Below are positions 60,024 to 64,000 of a stretch of DNA of 64,000 nucleotides, in pieces. This stretch comes from Burkholderia cepacia (lineage in GTDB: Bacteria > Pseudomonadota > Gammaproteobacteria > Burkholderiales > Burkholderiaceae): positions 682,001-746,000 of the forward strand of contig NZ_CP013444.1 in assembly GCF_001718835.1 (NCBI RefSeq), written 5' to 3'. A program made the translations under genes and the position numbers. The notes beneath the pieces are model-generated. The model was not told the origin of the DNA and made no database searches. It worked only from the letters and a program-made list of their open reading frames with translations. How positions within the stretch are numbered: position 1 is the stretch's first letter; each line of letters opens with the position of its first letter.

Positions 60024-61372
60024 GAGCGCAGCACGGCGTAGAGTTCGATCGATGCATCGGGGATCGACGCGGGCAAATAGATCTGGCAAGCGCGTGCGGC
60101 AAGCATTCTCGCCAGTGCCGGCGCCGCCGGATCGAGCGCGAAATAATGATTGTCGAGCCGAACGGGAATGGCGCCCGGTACGCGCTGGACCGCCTTGAGC
60201 GGAATGCCCGCGACGGCGGAATTGACGATGTGCTCGACGTCGTCGGGGGCGCCGACCTTGCACAGGCGCGGGAATTGTTCGACGAGTTCGAATGCGGGCA
60301 AGACGGCATTGACGGACAGATACCAGTCCGCCGTGCCCTCGGCGAGGCGTTCGTCGAGAACCTGACCGGTCCACGTCGTCGGGCTTGTGTGGGCCAGTCC
60401 GATCGAGACGACACGCGACGGAATGATTGCATCGAGCAGGTCGCGGATCAGCATCTCGAGTGTCGCGAACACCTCGTCGGCATTGGCATGATCATAGGTG
60501 GGAATGTCGGCGAGCCGTGTGCTCGTCGAGAACGTGATCAGTGCACCCGCGAGCTGGGACAGAACCTGATAAAGACGGTCGGTCGGCTGGCTCGGATGCG
60601 ACGCGAGAAAGCGGAGTTGCGGCCACGCGTTGTGGATGCAATGCAGGAGCCAGAAAAGCTGGACGTCCGCGACGCCATACTCGGCCACTTGTTCGATCCG
60701 TTCGCTGCGGCGCGCGCCGAGCGCGGCGCTCTTGGCGCTCAGGATGTCGGCGAGGCGATGAACCCGTTCGACGTGAAGCGCGTGTGCGGACAGCGTGAGG
60801 CAAGGCGGCACGAAGCGGCGATCGACGTGGAACTGTCCATTCGTCGTGCGTGTCAGCCGCGCAATCGCGCACACCGTATCGTCGTCATGCGGCTCGAAAT
60901 CGAACAGCAGACGCACTGCGTGGCGTTCCGCGGCGATTTCGGATTCGCCGCCGCCGTTGAGATCGATCACCTTGACGAACTCGCGATACGCACGCTTCGG
61001 CCGGGCCAGCGTGGTCTCGTCGAAGCGGCAGTTGCCGCCGTTCGCGTCGGGCAGCGCCAGTGCTGCGAGCACGACGACGCTCTGCACGTCGGAAGATATT
61101 CCCTGAGTCAGGTCCCGTGCGGGAGGCAACGTGTCGGTGACGGTCGTGTCGATCGGGGTGCCGTCCGGCAGGCGCAACTGGAGCCGCGTCAGCTTCAGGC
61201 GTCCTGACGATAGCGCGTCTTCGTCGATATCGACGCCAAGCGTTCCCCATGGAGACGAAACGACGGAATTCGCGAGCTGGCGCAATGCGAACGCAGCCCA
61301 GCGGTCCTGCTGCTGGAAATGCTGTTGCGTCAGGATCAGCCCTTCATGCCAGAGCGGTTTTTCGATCCGCAT
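60020..61372 (-). CDS. tssK: T6SS baseplate subunit TssK
   Basis: 450 residues, full length. MRIEKPLWHEGLILTQQHFQ, then LRLPDGTPIDT, VDLNGGG-type DLNGGGESEI, ADILSAKSAALGARRSERIEQ and WLLHCIHNAWPQLRFLASHP are TssK features. First gene of the minus-strand operon tssK-tssL-ompA-hcp-tssH-tssE. It is paralogous to the partial copy at 1-653. The start ATG 61372 faces a 590-bp divergent promoter region shared with tssB. Confidence 0.94.
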   Translation of the reverse strand: MRIEKPLWHEGLILTQQHFQQQDRWAAFALRQLANSVVSSPWGTLGVDIDEDALSSGRLKLTRLQLRLPDGTPIDTTVTDTLPPARDLTQGISSDVQSVVVLAALALPDANGGNCRFDETTLARPKRAYREFVKVIDLNGGGESEIAAERHAVRLLFDFEPHDDDTVCAIARLTRTTNGQFHVDRRFVPPCLTLSAHALHVERVHRLADILSAKSAALGARRSERIEQVAEYGVADVQLFWLLHCIHNAWPQLRFLASHPSQPTDRLYQVLSQLAGALITFSTSTRLADIPTYDHANADEVFATLEMLIRDLLDAIIPSRVVSIGLAHTSPTTWTGQVLDERLAEGTADWYLSVNAVLPAFELVEQFPRLCKVGAPDDVEHIVNSAVAGIPLKAVQRVPGAIPVRLDNHYFALDPAAPALARMLAARACQIYLPASIPDASIELYAVLRS

Positions 61373-61962
61373 GGTGTGGTCTATTGGAATTTAGGAATTA
61401 TGGTGCGGCGATTCTATAGTCTCGATATGGATTTCGTATACCTAATTTTGTGGAAATCCATGTTTTTCTGAGAATGATCTATTTTGAGATATTGCGGGTG
61501 GCGATGATTGGAGTCTGTTTGAGTAATATTTATTGAGATATTGTCGCGATAAGTTTTGAGAATGGGGTGCTGTTTTGCGGCATAGTTTAAGTGAAATTGT
61601 CTTTGCAAATCATTGTGTTGTTTGCGGTGTTTGCTTATGTGTCAGTCGGGTTGGGCGGCAGGGTTGGCTGGTTTGCGAGTGGTTTTTGACAGAATTGCTT
61701 GAGTATGTGGTTGAGGATTTGACGTGTCTTAATTGTTGAACAAATGTGAATTGATGGGTTGGTGTTTACTGCATGTAATGTGTCGTGGTAATTTCCTGCT
61801 CCGTGAATCGGATGCAGTGCTACGGGGTATCCGAGTCAGTCCTTCGCAATGAGCACCGTGGGGCCGAGGGCATCGGCGTCGCGAGCGACTGGGCATCTGC
61901 TGGCCACGTACCACGGACGTGCATTGCGGAATCTTCAAGCATCCTGAGATAAGGAGAACGAA
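61373..61962. other. AT-rich divergent promoter region of tssK and tssB
   Basis: 590 bp without a gene. From about 61380 to 61780 the sequence is strikingly AT-rich for this replicon, with many T-runs, the kind of DNA bound by H-NS-type silencers. TTGACA (61686-61691) is a -35 candidate towards tssB, but no good -10 follows at normal spacing. No clear sigma-54 -24/-12 pair was found. Confidence 0.55.
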
Positions 61963-62475
61963 TTGGATAGCTTTCAGCGAGAGATCCCGAAGAGCCGGGT
62001 TTCGATCACGTTGGACCTGCACACCGGCGGCGCGCAGAAAAAGGTCGAGCTGCCCCTGAAGCTGCTCGTCGCGGGCGACTTCAGCGCCGGACGCGAGCAG
62101 GCGCCGCTTGCCGAGCGGAAAAAGGTCAACATCGACAAGAACAACTTCGACGCGGTGCTTGCCGACTATGCGCCGGACCTGAAGATCGCCGCGGACAACA
62201 CGCTGGCGGGCGATGGGTCGGAATTGGCGGCCAACCTGTCGTTCCGCTCGATCAAGGACTTTGAGCCTGAGCAGGTCGCACGCCAGATTCCGGAGCTTCA
62301 GGCACTGCTGGCGATGCGCAACCTGCTGCGCGACCTGAAATCGAACCTGCTCGACAACGGCACGTTCCGCCGCGAGTTCGAGAAGGTGCTGAAGGACAAG
62401 CGCCTGTCCGACAAGCTGCGCGGCGAACTGTCGCAGATCGCCACCGCCGCGACGCAGCCGGAAGGGCATGCGTGA
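61963..62475 (+). CDS. tssB: T6SS sheath small subunit TssB
   Basis: 170 residues. SFQREIPKSRVSITLDLHTG, KVELPLKLLVAGDFSAG, KNNFDAVLADYAPDL and LRDLKSNLLDNGTFRREFEKVL define the TssB/VipA family. Start TTG 61963 is preceded by AAGGAGAA at ideal spacing. It forms the contractile sheath with the TssC encoded 73 bp downstream. Confidence 0.95.
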   Translation: MDSFQREIPKSRVSITLDLHTGGAQKKVELPLKLLVAGDFSAGREQAPLAERKKVNIDKNNFDAVLADYAPDLKIAADNTLAGDGSELAANLSFRSIKDFEPEQVARQIPELQALLAMRNLLRDLKSNLLDNGTFRREFEKVLKDKRLSDKLRGELSQIATAATQPEGHA

Positions 62476-62548
62476 GCGGAGCCGGGCCAAGCGTGCCTTT
62501 ACCGCATTCCGAAAACAGGTTGCGATTCGATCGCAGACAGGACACGAG

Positions 62549-64000
62549 ATGAAATCCACTGAAACGCAGCAGACCGGCGCGACCGAGACCGTCGTGCTCG
62601 ACGCCCCGCACGGCGACATCGACAGCGTGTACGCATCGCTGTGCAGCAAGATCAACCTGAAGCCCGTCAGCGAGGCGCGTCCGCTCGAGGCGTTCCGCGA
62701 CAACGACATGCTGTCCGAGGCGTCCGCCGACGAGCGGATCGCGCGCGGCATGGGCGCGTTCCTCGAGCTCGTGGCCGGCGCGAGCCAGCCGGTCGACCGG
62801 CTCGACAAGTCGCTGCTCGACTTCCATATCGGCCAGATCGACCGGCAGATCAGCCGCCAGCTCGACGCCGTGATGCATACGCCGGCGTTCCAGGCGCTCG
62901 AAGCGCGCTGGCGCGGCCTGAAGATGCTGGTGAGCCGCACCGATTTCCGCAAGAACGCCAGGATCGAGGTGCTGGATGTGTCGAAGGACGCGCTGCAGCG
63001 CGACTTCGAGGACACGCCGGAGCTGATCCAGAGCGGCTTGTATCGTCTGACCTACATCGAGGAATACGACACGCCGGGCGGTCAGCCGATCAGCGCGATG
63101 ATCAGCGACTTCGAATTCAACAACTCGCCGATGGACGTTGCGCTGCTGCGCAATATCTCGAAGGTCGCCGCTGCCGCGCACATGCCGTTCATCGGCTCGG
63201 TCGGCCCGGCGTTCTTCGGCAAGCAGTCGATGGAAGAAGTCGCGGCGATCCAGGACATCGGCAACTACTTCGATCGCGCCGAGTACATCAAGTGGAAGAG
63301 CTTCCGCGATACCGACGATGCGCGTTACGTCGGCCTGACGATGCCGCGCGTGCTCGGCCGTCTGCCGTACGGCAAGGATACGGCGCCGGTGCGGGCGTTC
63401 AACTACGAGGAAGCCGTCAAGGGCCCTGATCACGACAAGTACTTGTGGATGAATGCGTCGTTCGCGTTCGCGGCGAACATGGTGCGCAGCTTCGTGAGCA
63501 ACGGCTGGTGCGTGCAGATTCGCGGGCCGCAGGCGGGCGGCAAGGTCGAGGACCTGCCGGTTCACCTGTACGACCTCGGCACCGGCTATCAGCCGAAGAT
63601 CCCGACCGAGGTGCTGATTCCGGAGACGCGCGAGTTCGAGTTCGCGAATCTGGGATTCATTCCGCTGTCGTTCTACAAGAACCACGACTTCGCGTGCTTC
63701 TTCTCGGCGAACTCGACGCAGAAGCCTGCGCTGTACGAGACCAAGGAGGCGACCGCGAACAGCCGCATCAACGCGCGCCTGCCGTACATTTTCCTGCTGT
63801 CGCGCATCGCGCACTACCTGAAGCTGATCCAGCGCGAGAACATCGGCACGACCAAGGACCGTCGTCTGCTCGAGCTCGAGCTGAACAACTGGATCAAGGG
63901 GCTCGTGACCGAGATGAAGGACCCGGGCGACGAACTGCAGGCGTCGCATCCGCTGCGCGAGGCGAAGGTGACGGTCGAGGACATCGAGGACAACCCGGGC
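62549..64000 (+). CDS. tssC: T6SS sheath large subunit TssC (partial, cut by the right edge)
   Basis: 484 residues are visible, from ATG 62549 to the window end, only about 30 residues short of a normal C-terminus. The full N-terminal segment absent from the left paralogue is present (SVYASLCSKINLKPVSEARP, DERIARGMGAFLELVAGA). The core is canonical (LLRNISKVAAAAHMPFIGSV, YIFLLSRIAHYLKLIQRENI). It pairs with TssB. It follows tssB by 73 bp on the same strand. Confidence 0.95.
   Translation, partial: MKSTETQQTGATETVVLDAPHGDIDSVYASLCSKINLKPVSEARPLEAFRDNDMLSEASADERIARGMGAFLELVAGASQPVDRLDKSLLDFHIGQIDRQISRQLDAVMHTPAFQALEARWRGLKMLVSRTDFRKNARIEVLDVSKDALQRDFEDTPELIQSGLYRLTYIEEYDTPGGQPISAMISDFEFNNSPMDVALLRNISKVAAAAHMPFIGSVGPAFFGKQSMEEVAAIQDIGNYFDRAEYIKWKSFRDTDDARYVGLTMPRVLGRLPYGKDTAPVRAFNYEEAVKGPDHDKYLWMNASFAFAANMVRSFVSNGWCVQIRGPQAGGKVEDLPVHLYDLGTGYQPKIPTEVLIPETREFEFANLGFIPLSFYKNHDFACFFSANSTQKPALYETKEATANSRINARLPYIFLLSRIAHYLKLIQRENIGTTKDRRLLELELNNWIKGLVTEMKDPGDELQASHPLREAKVTVEDIEDNPG

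Noticed and set aside
59268..60374. Longer upstream start for tssL
   Set aside because: It would run deep into tssK; the ATGA overlap at 60020-60023 and DotU homology place the start at 60023.
1..64000. CRISPR array, tRNA, rRNA or riboswitch
   Set aside because: No regularly spaced repeats, cloverleaf or conserved RNA element was recognised by eye; a covariance search would be needed to exclude weak cases.

Overview
The window is GC-rich, densely coded DNA whose gene content and protein families (DUF2844, duplicated NodT-type outer-membrane factors, LysR/MarR/AraC abundance, T6SS with several VgrG-type genes) fit a Burkholderia, most likely of the B. cepacia complex. This is inferred from the proteins; no rRNA or tRNA is present to confirm it. 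I see no transposase, integrase, CRISPR array or plasmid/phage replication gene.

The two ends carry the two halves of a type VI secretion system (T6SS). Left block (1-15374): a partial tssK copy and an N-terminally short tssC copy on the minus strand. On the plus strand follow vgrG, an AT-richer cassette with a putative L,D-transpeptidase-like effector and two candidate immunity proteins, an uncharacterised membrane protein, tssM, tssF, tssG and tssJ. Right block (53626-64000): tssE, tssH/clpV, hcp, an OmpA-domain protein, tssL and tssK on the minus strand, then divergent tssB and tssC (cut by the window end). The blocks overlap only in tssK and tssC and otherwise complement each other. tssA and a PAAR gene were not found.

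Between the blocks lie about 38 kb of unrelated modules. In order: a tyrosinase gene with two frameshifts plus two companion genes (15.5-18.4 kb); an Nmad3-family gene coupled to a truncated Nmad2-like gene, then an avidin-family gene (19.0-20.7 kb); a four-gene exopolysaccharide-type operon joining a c-di-GMP-responsive BcsA-like synthase to an HlyD adaptor, a secreted toroid protein and an outer-membrane factor (20.9-27.6 kb); a small CHAP-like hydrolase gene; a tripartite DHA2-type drug efflux operon with MarR and LysR regulators sharing an operator-like motif (28.8-34.9 kb); a split aconitase X pair; an AraC regulator divergent from fadH; a short unknown gene behind a near-perfect SOS box (40.3-40.8 kb); a type I secretion locus with HlyB, HlyD and TolC homologues and a 1080-residue substrate candidate lacking RTX repeats (41.8-51.7 kb); and a LysR regulator divergent from a flavodoxin-fold quinone reductase (51.8-53.6 kb).

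The strongest candidates for something new are the type I secretion locus, the VgrG-linked effector cassette, the synthase/tripartite-exporter operon, and the Nmad/avidin stretch.
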